A DNA stretch of 64,000 nt from Thermoflexaceae bacterium (lineage in GTDB: Bacteria > Chloroflexota > Dehalococcoidia > Tepidiformales > Tepidiformaceae): positions 1,054,001 to 1,118,000 of the forward strand of contig JABTUD010000002.1 of the NCBI GenBank assembly GCA_015075555.1, in the 5' to 3' direction. Below, piece after piece: positions 41,833 to 49,299 of the stretch; the stretch's first letter is position 1; each line of letters begins with the position of its first letter. The notes below the pieces were generated by a model. It was given only the letters and a program-made list of their open reading frames with translations, was not told the origin of the DNA and made no database searches. A program made the translations under genes and the position numbers.

Positions 41833-43728
41833 CTAAGCTGGACCACCTGCAGAAGGAATGAGGCGGCGCACGCGGGCGGTGTGGTAGCGCATTGCAGCGC
41901 GCATGGGGTGGGTAATCACGGCGAAGGCGGGGCGATTCCACTCCGCGTCCCAGCGTTCGACCTGCTCAAGAGCAGCATCGGCGGCACGGATGCGGGAGCG
42001 CGCGTCATCGAACCAGCCGTCAAGCGCCGAATCCCAGGCCGCCGTGCGATTGCTGAGGTGGCCAGCCATTGCGCGCACAAACTCGTACTGGGCCCTCTCG
42101 CGGGCCAGGCGCCGGGCATCCGTCTCCTCACGGGTGCGCGCGTTCACGACAAGACCCTGGCATCGGTCGATGATGGCGGCGGCGCCCAGCGCTTCGTTTG
42201 CCTTGAACTTGAGGGTTTCGCGGGGGACATCGGAGAAGTCCAGGACATCGCCGCGTGGCGTGACGGCGAGGTCATGGAGGTCGAGCAAAGCGAGGTAGGC
42301 GACCTCCAGGGCTTCGTAGTAGGACGCCAGCGTGGCCACGGCGCCGGGAAAAGCCGCCTCACAGAATCGGCGGATTGCCGTCTTTCCATCTTCGGTTGGG
42401 TCCCAGGCGCAGCGGGCCATCCACCAGGCGTGCCACGGTGGCCCGGCCCAGGGCCTATCGCTCACTACCAGGTTCTGAAGGCCGGTGGCGCCGGCCGCGG
42501 CGTAGCCACGGGCATCGGCGGGCAACACGGCCAGGTGGGGTGGCGCAAGCCCTTTGAAGAGGATGGCGTCGCTGTAGTACTCGAAAACTTGCAGGCGGCC
42601 CGGGTCGTCACCAAGCATTTCGAGCAGGCCAAGCAGGGGTTCGAGGTACTCCTTCTCGTTCTTCGGGCAGGCGGGATCGGCGAAGGAATGCGCGTAGCAG
42701 CGTTCGCGCGGGGCCCAGAGCACCGTTACGTTGTCTGCCGGCCGTGCGAATTCGGGCGGGATAACAGTGTCGTGGTAGGCGAGGTGGGCGACGCGTGCCC
42801 CGGGGGCAGCGCGAGCGACCGCATCGGCGATGGCGTTGGTAGCGATTAGCGACTGATCGGAGGGGCTGAGAGCGCTGCAGGGGCCGCACTCACACCAGCC
42901 GCCGCCCGGGATGTCATCGGGCCAGAAGTGGTAGGTATCGGCCCCGGGGAAACGGGCCACGAAGGCAGCGGCTGCTTCCCGGATATGGCCGATGGCGCCC
43001 GGCGCAGAAACGCAGAGGTTGTAGCGCCGGTCACGTTCGCCGTTCCGCAGCGGGAACCAGCCAGGGTGTTCATCGAAGAGGGTGCGAGGGAGCAGGGTGG
43101 GGAGGTGGTGACCGCCGAACTGGAGCGTCATGCCGCGTTCCCGGGCAGCCGCAACGATGGCGCGGCCGTCGGCATCCCAGCGCTCGAAGAGCCAGCCGCC
43201 GCCGTCTTCGGCAAGGGCCGCGGCATCCACGGGGCGGGGGGAGGTCCGCCCGGGGCGGGAGGGCGGCGTGTCGTGGAAGAAGAGGTCGTTCAGGCGGTTG
43301 CGGCTGGCCCACTCGAGCCAGTCTCGCCACTCATCGTGGAATGCATCCTGGCCGAGGATAAGCGTGCGGCGGGCGAAGGCGGGGGTCCGGGCGTGGACGC
43401 CGGTGGCGAGCGAAGCCCCGGCGCGGAAGGTTATTCCCTCCTCGCCGGGCTCTACCCAGGCGAAGCCGAGCTGTTCGAGGAGCCAGCAGACACCGTTGAG
43501 CGCCCCCCGCGGGCTTTCCCCCCGGATGAGGATGCGGCGTTCCTCGGCCGTTACCTCAAAGCCATCACCGGGGCCGGGGCCGGTATGGAGCTCGATCGTG
43601 CCCGGCGCGCCCGGCGTAGCCACGCGTTGCAGGTGAAAGCGGAGCTCGCGGACAGCGTGGTCTACGGGCGGGCTGGCCCTGTCGGCGCTGATGTCCCAGC
43701 CGGAAATGCCGGCGGCGGTGATCGTCAT
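41833..43728 (-). CDS. DUF4838 glycoside-hydrolase-like protein
   Basis: 631 residues. The DUF4838 hallmark 'GGGWCECGPCSALSPSDQ' lies at about residue 280 after 'TYHFWPDDIPG'; the N-terminal domain 'GFEVTAEERRILIRGESPRGALNGVCWLLEQLGF' matches the alpha-glucuronidase/GH20-like N-terminal domain. Members of this family act on N-acetyl or uronyl glycans; no catalytic assignment is made. TAGCAT lies 9 nt upstream of ATG 43728. Confidence 0.8.
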   Translation of the reverse strand: MTITAAGISGWDISADRASPPVDHAVRELRFHLQRVATPGAPGTIELHTGPGPGDGFEVTAEERRILIRGESPRGALNGVCWLLEQLGFAWVEPGEEGITFRAGASLATGVHARTPAFARRTLILGQDAFHDEWRDWLEWASRNRLNDLFFHDTPPSRPGRTSPRPVDAAALAEDGGGWLFERWDADGRAIVAAARERGMTLQFGGHHLPTLLPRTLFDEHPGWFPLRNGERDRRYNLCVSAPGAIGHIREAAAAFVARFPGADTYHFWPDDIPGGGWCECGPCSALSPSDQSLIATNAIADAVARAAPGARVAHLAYHDTVIPPEFARPADNVTVLWAPRERCYAHSFADPACPKNEKEYLEPLLGLLEMLGDDPGRLQVFEYYSDAILFKGLAPPHLAVLPADARGYAAAGATGLQNLVVSDRPWAGPPWHAWWMARCAWDPTEDGKTAIRRFCEAAFPGAVATLASYYEALEVAYLALLDLHDLAVTPRGDVLDFSDVPRETLKFKANEALGAAAIIDRCQGLVVNARTREETDARRLARERAQYEFVRAMAGHLSNRTAAWDSALDGWFDDARSRIRAADAALEQVERWDAEWNRPAFAVITHPMRAAMRYHTARVRRLIPSAGGPA

Positions 43729-43790
43729 CGGGCCGCGATGCTACCGGCTCTGTGGCGCTGGCGCCACCGGAGGTGGCGAAGGATTGCGGG

Positions 43791-44402
43791 TCAGGAGGCT
43801 TCGCGCCCGGCTTCGAGCACGCCAGGCCGGGCCGAGGCCGCGGCGACAAGGTTGCGCACGAATGCGGACTGGGCGGCGGTCAGCTCACGGAACTTGAGGT
43901 GGAGAGTGACGCAATCCTGGCCGCGGCTGGTATGAACGATTTCGCAGGGAAGGGTAGCCGAGTAGGCGCCTGCCGTGGTGATAATCGCCACCTCCCGGCC
44001 GCCAGGCTTGGTGGCCGTGACGACTGACATGCCACCGAGAGAGATGTCGATGATCGTCCCGTTCTGCCGTGATTGTCCAAGCACCGAGCGGACCTCGGCT
44101 CCCAGGTAAGTGGAAAACCGGGCATTTGCGCGCAGGTTGATGGGTTTCCATGCGTCGGTAATCTCGAACGAGGCGATGCTGGCCCGCATCGTGTGCAGGC
44201 GGCCACGGGCGACCATGCGGGCACCAATGTCCCCCGCGACGAGGAGGACGTCATCGCCCGGTGCTCCAGGCCACGGCGTCTCGAACCGAACGGCAACCAC
44301 CGGACCCATGCCGGTGACTGCAACGCCATGCATCTGCAGGGGCGGGTTCGCGCCGTGCTGGATAACCTGGACAGGCGCCCCGGCTCTGACACCCGGATTC
44401 AT
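43791..44402 (-). CDS. PilZ-domain c-di-GMP-binding protein
   Basis: 203 residues from ATG 44402, with GATACT ending 6 nt upstream; an in-frame start at 44456 is possible. The PilZ motif 'LRANARFSTYLGAEV' (RxxxR) and 'DISLGGMSVV' (DxSxxG) are complete, so it should bind cyclic di-GMP. An N-terminal YcgR-like domain ('PGDDVLLVAGDIGARMVARGR') precedes it. It probably modulates motility, adhesion or polysaccharide output; no partner is adjacent. Confidence 0.87.
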   Translation of the reverse strand: MNPGVRAGAPVQVIQHGANPPLQMHGVAVTGMGPVVAVRFETPWPGAPGDDVLLVAGDIGARMVARGRLHTMRASIASFEITDAWKPINLRANARFSTYLGAEVRSVLGQSRQNGTIIDISLGGMSVVTATKPGGREVAIITTAGAYSATLPCEIVHTSRGQDCVTLHLKFRELTAAQSAFVRNLVAAASARPGVLEAGREAS

Positions 44403-44490
44403 ATGGTGAGTATCGGCATGGAAGTGGCGCCACTGGAATGGCACGGACCCCCGCATCGCGCCGCGCCCCGGGCGCCGCTAACATCAGTGG

Positions 44491-45147
44491 GTGAGTGTGC
44501 AGGACCCCGCTTCGGCGACTCCGCCCGGTTCCCGTGTGGGCAGCCTGCGGCTGCGCATGATGAGGCTGGAAGATGCTCCCGCTGCGGCGGCAATCGAGCG
44601 CGCCTCGTTCTCTGAAGGGTGGCCTTTGACTGCCTTCGAACGCGAGCTCTCGCTGAACCCGGCGGCACGGTATGTCGCGCTCGAAGGTGCAGCGCCGCCC
44701 GGCTCCCACGCGCTGGAGCGGGAAGTAGTGGGATTCGCGGGACTCTGGCTGATGCTCGACGAGGCGCATGTGGTTTCGGTGGCGGTGGCGGAGCAGCACC
44801 GCGGGCGGGGGCTGGGCCGCCTCCTGGTCCACGGGCTGGTGGATGTCGCCTACCAGCACAAGATGTCGGTGGCGACGCTGGAGTGCAGGGAGTCGAACGT
44901 GGCCGCCCGGTCTCTCTATCGGGAATACGGCTTCTACGAGGTTGGCGTACGAAAGCGGTATTACGCGGACACGCACGAGGACGCGATCATCATGACGACG
45001 GAGGAGCTGGACAGCCCGGCCTACCGTGAGCGCTATGCGCGGCTGGCCGCCAGCCTCGCCGCACGGCTGCCGGGGGTTTCGCTGCATGTGCGCCAGGGCG
45101 CCCGAATCAAGGGAAATCGCTCCCCAGGATGGCTCCAGGGTCGGTGA
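44491..45147 (+). CDS. rimI: Ribosomal-protein-alanine N-acetyltransferase RimI-like
   Basis: 218 residues from GTG 44491, TAACAT (44479-44484) ends 6 nt upstream. GNAT CoA loop 'VAVAEQHRGRGLGRLLVHGL' (Q/RxxGxG), 'MMRLEDAPAAAAIERASFSEGWPLTAFERELS' and 'LECRESNVAARSLYREYGFYEVGVRKRYYAD' are strong RimI features. It acetylates the N-terminus of S18 (RimI). A C-terminal 40-residue extension is unusual. Its 3' end overlaps the convergent GntR gene by 41 nt. Confidence 0.88.
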   Translation: MSVQDPASATPPGSRVGSLRLRMMRLEDAPAAAAIERASFSEGWPLTAFERELSLNPAARYVALEGAAPPGSHALEREVVGFAGLWLMLDEAHVVSVAVAEQHRGRGLGRLLVHGLVDVAYQHKMSVATLECRESNVAARSLYREYGFYEVGVRKRYYADTHEDAIIMTTEELDSPAYRERYARLAASLAARLPGVSLHVRQGARIKGNRSPGWLQGR

Positions 45148-45433
45148 CAATGTCGGACCAGCGGCGGGCAAGGGCTTCGAGCGGAGCCGCGGGAGGCGCC
45201 CACGGCAGGCCGCGCACGACGACGCCGCGGTTCGCCACGTATTCGACCAGCCCTTCAGATTCCAGGCGGCGAAAGGCCTCGCGCACGGGGGTCTGAGACA
45301 CGCCCCACTGGTCGGCGATCTCTTCCTGGCGGAGGTGTTCACCAGGCTGCAGGTGCCCGGAGAGGATGGCGTTCTGGAGCGCCTCATAAACGGCATCTGC
45401 CTTCGTGCGCCCGGGGAGCCGCTGGATGGCCAT
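45107..45433 (-). CDS. Minimal GntR-type HTH regulator
   Basis: 108 residues from ATG 45433; TATCCT ends 6 nt upstream. The wHTH 'DAVYEALQNAILSGHLQPGEHLRQEEIADQWGVSQTPVREAFRRLESEGLVEYVANRGVVVRGL' is canonical GntR. The FCD or other effector domain is missing; the protein ends soon after. It may be a DNA-only regulator or a truncated remnant. The short tail 'LARRWSDIVTDPG' is not a known domain. Confidence 0.8.
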   Translation of the reverse strand: MAIQRLPGRTKADAVYEALQNAILSGHLQPGEHLRQEEIADQWGVSQTPVREAFRRLESEGLVEYVANRGVVVRGLPWAPPAAPLEALARRWSDIVTDPGAILGSDFP

Positions 45434-45498
45434 GGAATAAGGATAGCGGCAGGCGGCTCCCGGTGGCAGTCCCCTGGTTCGCCGGGCGGGCGGGTGCG

Positions 45499-45924
45499 CT
45501 ACTCTTCGCCGCCGGGGGCGTTGAATGCCTCGTGCACGAGCATGTACTCGTTCCCGGCGATCTCAAGGACCTGCTGGAGGAGATCCTCGAGGCGGCCGGT
45601 ACCGGCCGAGGCGATCGACGGGGGCTGACCCTTTGTCTCCCAGAACTCGACCAGGAGGGCGGCCAGGGCCGCTTCGAGCCGGTCAAGCGCCGGGATGAGG
45701 CGCGGCTCGTTGCGGACGATCTCCGCCTCCATGCCCCCAGGGCCAACCAGGCTGTCGAGGCGCGTCTCCACGGCGAGGATGCAGCGCCGCAGCGCGCCGC
45801 GGACGGCGGCGTACCATTCGGCGCCGCCATCGGCCGCACGGACCGCCCTTTCCAGCTCCTGGGCGGCCCGGTAGAGCGAGTCCTCGCGGGGCCTGGTCCC
45901 GGTGGTGAGTTCAGCGTTGGCCAC
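45499..45924 (-). CDS. Protein of unknown function
   Basis: 141 residues from GTG 45924, with CAGGAG 8 nt upstream. Mostly alpha-helical, charged ('SLYRAAQELERAVRAADGGAEWYAAVRGALRRCILAVETRLDSLVGPGG'). Third gene of a minus-strand trio (46307, 46117, 45924) with tight overlaps. No family recognised. Confidence 0.6.
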   Translation of the reverse strand: MANAELTTGTRPREDSLYRAAQELERAVRAADGGAEWYAAVRGALRRCILAVETRLDSLVGPGGMEAEIVRNEPRLIPALDRLEAALAALLVEFWETKGQPPSIASAGTGRLEDLLQQVLEIAGNEYMLVHEAFNAPGGEE

Positions 45925-46117
45925 GGTCTTCACTCCTGAGCTCACGGGCTGACGGTCCGGGATGGGCCGCGGCATGTGGCTGCGGCGGGTCCGGGACCTC
46001 CACCGCGATTATCTCAGGCCTGTCCAGAGGGGCGACGACCCGGGGGTCGGCCTCGCCGGGGTCCAGCGCTTCGGCGCCCTGGCGGAAGAGGCGGCGCAGC
46101 CAGCTCGTGAACGGCAT
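45911..46117 (-). CDS. Small protein, unknown
   Basis: 68 residues from ATG 46117, with AAGGCAGG upstream and overlapping the next gene by 14 nt. N-terminus 'MPFTSWLRRLFRQGAEAL' is a basic amphipathic segment; the rest is Pro/Ala/Glu rich. Second gene of the trio; function unknown. Confidence 0.5.
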   Translation of the reverse strand: MPFTSWLRRLFRQGAEALDPGEADPRVVAPLDRPEIIAVEVPDPPQPHAAAHPGPSARELRSEDRGQR

Positions 46118-46118
46118 C

Positions 46119-46307
46119 TCAGCCTGCCTTCCGCTGGACGGGAGGCGCCGGGGGCCGCGCGCCGGCGCTACTGGCGCAAACGGCGCAGTCGACGCGCACG
46201 ATGCGGCGGGTCGTCATTTCGACCACCCAGGTGGCGCGGTGAACGCAGCGGCCATCCAGGAGAGCCGGAGTCCGCCTTGAGGGGCTTTCTATTACCGCTG
46301 ACTGCAT
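46119..46307 (-). CDS. Small protein with one CxxC, unknown
   Basis: 62 residues from ATG 46307 with AGGAGG upstream. Contains 'RCVHRATW' and 'VDCAVCASS' (CxxC). First gene of the trio; 1 nt separates its stop from the next start. Confidence 0.5.
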   Translation of the reverse strand: MQSAVIESPSRRTPALLDGRCVHRATWVVEMTTRRIVRVDCAVCASSAGARPPAPPVQRKAG

Positions 46308-46524
46308 CGCGCGAACCTCCTGTCGTCCGTCACTCGCACACTGGTTGCCCGGCTGCTTGAGAAGAGAATGGATGGCTCCGCGCCGGCTTCACAGGTCCTT
46401 CAGGTCCAGATCAGGGATACCCTGTTGGCCGTTTGTCCGTCCTTGCCGGGTGACCGGCGCGGAGCGCGAGGCAGGCGGGCCACCGTCGAGGGAGCGGTAG
46501 CCCGCGCTGGTGGGGGCGGTGGAA

Positions 46525-46959
46525 TCAAGTCGCTCTGATCGTGATCTTCTTCTCGGCGGGCTCTACCGGTAAGGTCCTGGGGAGCTTCACCTCGAGCACG
46601 CCATCCTTGAGGGTGGCCTCGATCTTCGATGCGTCGACGGTGGCCGGGATGGCGATCGTGCGCTCGAACGAGCCGAAGAAGCGTTCGCTGTAGGTGCGGC
46701 CCTTCTCCTCCTCCTTCTTCTCGCCCCGCTTTTCGCCGCGGATGCGGAGGGTGGAGTCGAGGACGGTGACCTCCATGTCCTGGGCGGCGACACCGGGAAG
46801 CTCGGCATGGATGATGATGGCATCGTCACCCTCGCTGACATCGCAGCGGGGGTTCCACTCGACAGCAAGGGACCCGCCGGGCTCGACGCGGCTGAAGAAG
46901 TCGCGCGGCCAGAGGTTGACGAGTTCTTCGAACGGATTCGAGCGGACCAGGTTTGCCAT
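46525..46959 (-). CDS. Small heat-shock protein Hsp20
   Basis: 144 residues from ATG 46959 with GGAGG upstream. Alpha-crystallin domain from about residue 40 to 130: 'PRCDVSEGDDAIIIHAELPGVAAQDMEVTVLDSTLRIRGEKR' and 'FERTIAIPATVDASKIEATLKDGVLEVKLPR' with the I-x-I/V-like tail 'KKITIRA'. Binds unfolding proteins in the cytosol. Its promoter lies in the gap shared with the SAM-riboswitch operon. Confidence 0.95.
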   Translation of the reverse strand: MANLVRSNPFEELVNLWPRDFFSRVEPGGSLAVEWNPRCDVSEGDDAIIIHAELPGVAAQDMEVTVLDSTLRIRGEKRGEKKEEEKGRTYSERFFGSFERTIAIPATVDASKIEATLKDGVLEVKLPRTLPVEPAEKKITIRAT

Positions 46960-47042
46960 GGCTGCACCTCCAGAAGTGGTTCGGGAACAGTGAAACGCAG
47001 GTGGGGGAGGACGTGAAGGACCGTTCGGGCCATTACCGGTAG

Positions 47043-47081
47043 TCCGGAAGGCCCATGCGATTGAGGTATGGAGCTTCCGGA
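47043..47081. repeat. 8-bp inverted repeat between divergent promoters
   Basis: TCCGGAAG at 47043-47050 and CTTCCGGA at 47074-47081, spacer 23 nt. The right arm overlaps the candidate -35 box of the plus-strand operon. Confidence 0.5.
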
Positions 47082-47130
47082 TTGGCGAGTGTTTGGGTAG
47101 TATGGGTTTCAACATCCGCACAGGTGGCCG

Positions 47131-47242
47131 CGCTTATCAAGACGGGGTAGAGGGACCGGCCCTGAGAAACCCCGGCAACCTGCCTTCATCAGGCAAGGTG
47201 CCAATTCCGGTCTCCCGGTGCGCCGGGGGGAAGATGAGAGCG
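47131..47242 (+). ncRNA. SAM-I (S-box) riboswitch
   Basis: Matches the SAM-I consensus closely: CTTATCAAGA, GAGGGA, CGGCCC...GAAACC, CGGCAACC, AAGGTGCCAATTCC, and closing GATGAGAG. P1 forms between CGCTTATC (47131-47138) and GATGAGAGCG (47233-47242). Binding of S-adenosylmethionine stabilises the fold and normally turns expression off. It controls the downstream thrC-like operon; downstream hairpins suggest translational rather than terminator control. Confidence 0.95.
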
Positions 47243-47322
47243 CCAGCGCTCGCAGAAGAACCGGCCCAGGCGGTAATGGAGAGTCAGATGGTTACGTTGC
47301 CGGGCCGAATGTGCATGCTCTA

Positions 47323-47339
47323 GCCCCTGGTGAAGGGGC
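47323..47339 (+). promoter_or_regulatory. Hairpin downstream of the riboswitch
   Basis: GCCCCT / AGGGGC with a 5-nt loop. Its AGGGG strand (47334-47338) could alternatively pair with CCCCT at 47387-47391, which would free the ribosome site at 47399-47405. Confidence 0.5.
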
Positions 47340-47386
47340 AACCACAAACGTCCAACAGCCAATGCGCGCCGATTGCGCGCCCTTTA

Positions 47387-47405
47387 CCCCTCCGTGCCGG
47401 AGGGG
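47387..47405 (+). promoter_or_regulatory. Hairpin sequestering the Shine-Dalgarno
   Basis: CCCCTCCG (47387-47394) pairs with CGGAGGGG (47398-47405), a 3-nt loop. The right arm is the only good ribosome site before the PLP enzyme. Confidence 0.75.
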
Positions 47406-47409
47406 ATGC

Positions 47410-47427
47410 ATGGAGTTTGGAGCATGA
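47410..47427 (+). CDS. Possible pentapeptide leader ORF (MEFGA)
   Basis: ATG 47410, five codons, ending in TGA at 47425-47427, which overlaps the ATG 47424 of the PLP enzyme. Its ATG is 6 nt after GGAGG, better placed than the enzyme's own start. Suggests translational coupling; speculative. Confidence 0.3.
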   Translation: MEFGA

Positions 47428-48671
47428 GTTTCGCGAAGAGCCTTCGCTGCCGTGAGTGTCACCGCGAGTACCCGCTAGCGGCGATCCACGTCTGCGAGTT
47501 CTGTTTCGGGCCGCTCGAGGCGGCCTACGACTACGACGCCATCCGCCGGAACACGACCCGGGAGAGCATCGCTTCCGGCCCGGCCAGCCTCTGGCGCTAC
47601 AAGAACCTGCTGCCCTGCGACGCCGGCGCGGCGGTAGATATCGGCGCGGGATTCACACCCCTCATCCGCGCGAAGAACCTGGGCAAGGCGCTGGGCCTGA
47701 ACGACCTCTACATCAAGAACGACACGGTCAATCCGACCTGGTCGTTCAAGGACCGGGTAGTGGCGGTGGCAAGCACGCGCGCCCGGGAGCTGGGCTACGA
47801 GAAGCTCGCCTGCGCCAGCACGGGCAACCTTGCCAACAGCGTCAGCGCCCATGCCGCGGCGGCGGGGATGGACGCGGTGGTGTTCATCCCCCACGACCTT
47901 GAGGCGGGGAAGGTGCTCGGTTCCAGCATCTACGGGCCCACGCTGGTGAAGGTGCGGGGCAACTACGATGCCGTGAACCGGCTTTGCGCCGAGCTGGCGG
48001 GGAGCTACAACTGGGCGTTTGTGAACGTGAACGTACGCCCCTACTACTCGGAGGGGTCGAAGACGCTTGGGTTCGAGGTGGCCGAGCAACTGGGATGGCG
48101 AGCGCCGGACCACTGCGTGGTGCCAATCGCCAGTGGCTCGCTCTTCGTCAAGATCCGCAAGGGGTTCGATGAGCTGGCGAAGATCGGTCTGATCGACCCG
48201 CCCCGGACGCGCATGAGCGGCGCCCAGGCGACGGGGTGTTCGCCGGTGGCTGTGGCGTGGGAAGAGGGCTCGATGAACTTCCGGCCCCAGCGTCCCAACA
48301 CGATCGCGCGCTCGCTCGCGATCGGAAACCCGGCGGACGGCTACTACAGCCTGGTACAACTCCGCGACACGAATGGCGCCTGCGGAAACGTGAGCGACGA
48401 GGAGATCGTGGCGGGGATGACGTTGCTGGCTGAGACGGAGGGCATCTTCGGGGAGACCGCGGCCGGCGTGACCGTGGCCAGCCTGAAACAGCTTGCGGAG
48501 AGGGGTAGAATCGGCCCCGACGAGCTCACCGTGGCCTTCATCACGGGGGCGGGCTTCAAGACAGCGGAGGCCGTGGCCGAAGCGCTGAAGCCGCCGCTCG
48601 AGGTGGATGCCAGCATGGAGAGCTTCGAGCAGGCCTACGAGGCGCTGCAGAAGGCGGAGGTCCCGGCCTGA
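47424..48671 (+). CDS. thrC: Threonine-synthase-like PLP enzyme under SAM riboswitch
   Basis: 415 residues from ATG 47424; an in-frame ATG at 47406 sits directly against the ribosome site. An N-terminal zinc ribbon ('LRCRECHREYP...VCEFCFGPLE', two CxxC pairs) precedes the fold type II PLP domain with the Schiff-base Lys in 'WSFKDRVVAVA', phosphate/PLP loops 'CASTGNLANSVSAHAAAAG' and 'GAGF'. Threonine synthase converts O-phosphohomoserine to threonine. Placed under a SAM riboswitch with NIL and CysO-type partners, it may instead transfer sulfur to phosphohomoserine. Confidence 0.88.
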   Translation: MSFAKSLRCRECHREYPLAAIHVCEFCFGPLEAAYDYDAIRRNTTRESIASGPASLWRYKNLLPCDAGAAVDIGAGFTPLIRAKNLGKALGLNDLYIKNDTVNPTWSFKDRVVAVASTRARELGYEKLACASTGNLANSVSAHAAAAGMDAVVFIPHDLEAGKVLGSSIYGPTLVKVRGNYDAVNRLCAELAGSYNWAFVNVNVRPYYSEGSKTLGFEVAEQLGWRAPDHCVVPIASGSLFVKIRKGFDELAKIGLIDPPRTRMSGAQATGCSPVAVAWEEGSMNFRPQRPNTIARSLAIGNPADGYYSLVQLRDTNGACGNVSDEEIVAGMTLLAETEGIFGETAAGVTVASLKQLAERGRIGPDELTVAFITGAGFKTAEAVAEALKPPLEVDASMESFEQAYEALQKAEVPA

Positions 48672-48913
48672 TGGCACTCAAGCGCGTTCGATTCACGTTT
48701 CCCGAAGAGATGATAAAGGAGCCCGTGATCTACCGGATGGGACATGAGTTCCAGGTGGTCACCAACGTTCGCATGGCGGATGTGGATGAACATACGGGCT
48801 GGGTAGTGCTCGAGATCGACGGTGACCCCGAGGAGATCGAGCGGAGCCTTGTGTGGGCCCAATCGCGGGGCGTGCGCGTTGACCCTGTGGTGGGAGACAT
48901 CGTCGAGGGCTGA
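48671..48913 (+). CDS. NIL-domain protein
   Basis: 80 residues from ATG 48671, overlapping the upstream stop (TGATG). The whole chain is an NIL (MetN-C-terminal-type) ferredoxin-like fold: 'RVRFTFPEEMIKEPVIYRMGHEFQVVTNVRMADV...GWVVLEIDGDPEEIERSLVWAQSRGVRVDPV'. NIL domains bind methionine or sense sulfur amino acids in MetN and accompany homocysteine-forming systems. In this operon it may regulate or assist the PLP enzyme. Confidence 0.9.
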   Translation: MALKRVRFTFPEEMIKEPVIYRMGHEFQVVTNVRMADVDEHTGWVVLEIDGDPEEIERSLVWAQSRGVRVDPVVGDIVEG

Positions 48914-48966
48914 AAAGGGCCCTGGCTGCGGTTTCTAAGTCGAAGAAGAAGGATCGGAAGGTACTG

Positions 48967-49242
48967 ATGCCCGTCTCTGTGCGTATCCCCCAGCCGCTGC
49001 GCGGCCTCACCGGCAACCTGTCAATTGTCCCGGGCGAAGGTGGCACCCTGGCCTCCTGCATCGAGGGCCTGGAATCGAGCTACCCCGGCATGCGTGAGCG
49101 GCTCATGGACGAATCGGGCCAGCTTCGCCGCTTCGTCAACATCTATGTCAACGGCGATGACGTGCGCTTCATCGATGGCCTTGCCACGCCGCTGAAGGAT
49201 GGCGACGAGGTGAGCATTGTGCCGGCGGTGGCAGGGGGCTAA
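48967..49242 (+). CDS. cysO: CysO-type sulfur carrier (MoaD/ThiS fold, GG end)
   Basis: 91 residues from ATG 48967, GGAAGG upstream. It matches mycobacterial CysO over its length: 'VRIPQPLRGLTGN', 'GTLASCIEGLESSYPGMRERLMDESGQLRRFVNIYVNGDDVRF', and end 'LKDGDEVSIVPAVAGG'. The terminal Gly-Gly is adenylated and thiocarboxylated to carry sulfur for cysteine synthesis in mycobacteria with CysM. Here no CysM or Mec-type protease is adjacent; the partner is a thrC-like enzyme. Hence a sulfur donor for homocysteine is likely. Confidence 0.92.
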   Translation: MPVSVRIPQPLRGLTGNLSIVPGEGGTLASCIEGLESSYPGMRERLMDESGQLRRFVNIYVNGDDVRFIDGLATPLKDGDEVSIVPAVAGG

Positions 49243-49299
49243 CCAGAGGGGTAGGGGACGGGGCAACGACCCCGGGCGGCTTCTCCGTGACCGAGGCGC

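Larger units (their letters stand above)
46960..47423. other. 464-nt regulatory gap (hsp20 / thrC operon)
   Basis: Holds the hsp20 leader (minus), an inverted repeat (47043-47081), a plus-strand promoter candidate TTCCGG (47075-47080)/TAGTAT (47098-47103, 17-nt spacing), the SAM riboswitch, and further hairpins up to the start of the PLP enzyme. No protein gene needed to explain it. Confidence 0.7.

Noticed and set aside
47093-47323. 76-residue frame through the SAM riboswitch
   Set aside because: It lies inside the conserved riboswitch fold; codons are dictated by RNA structure.
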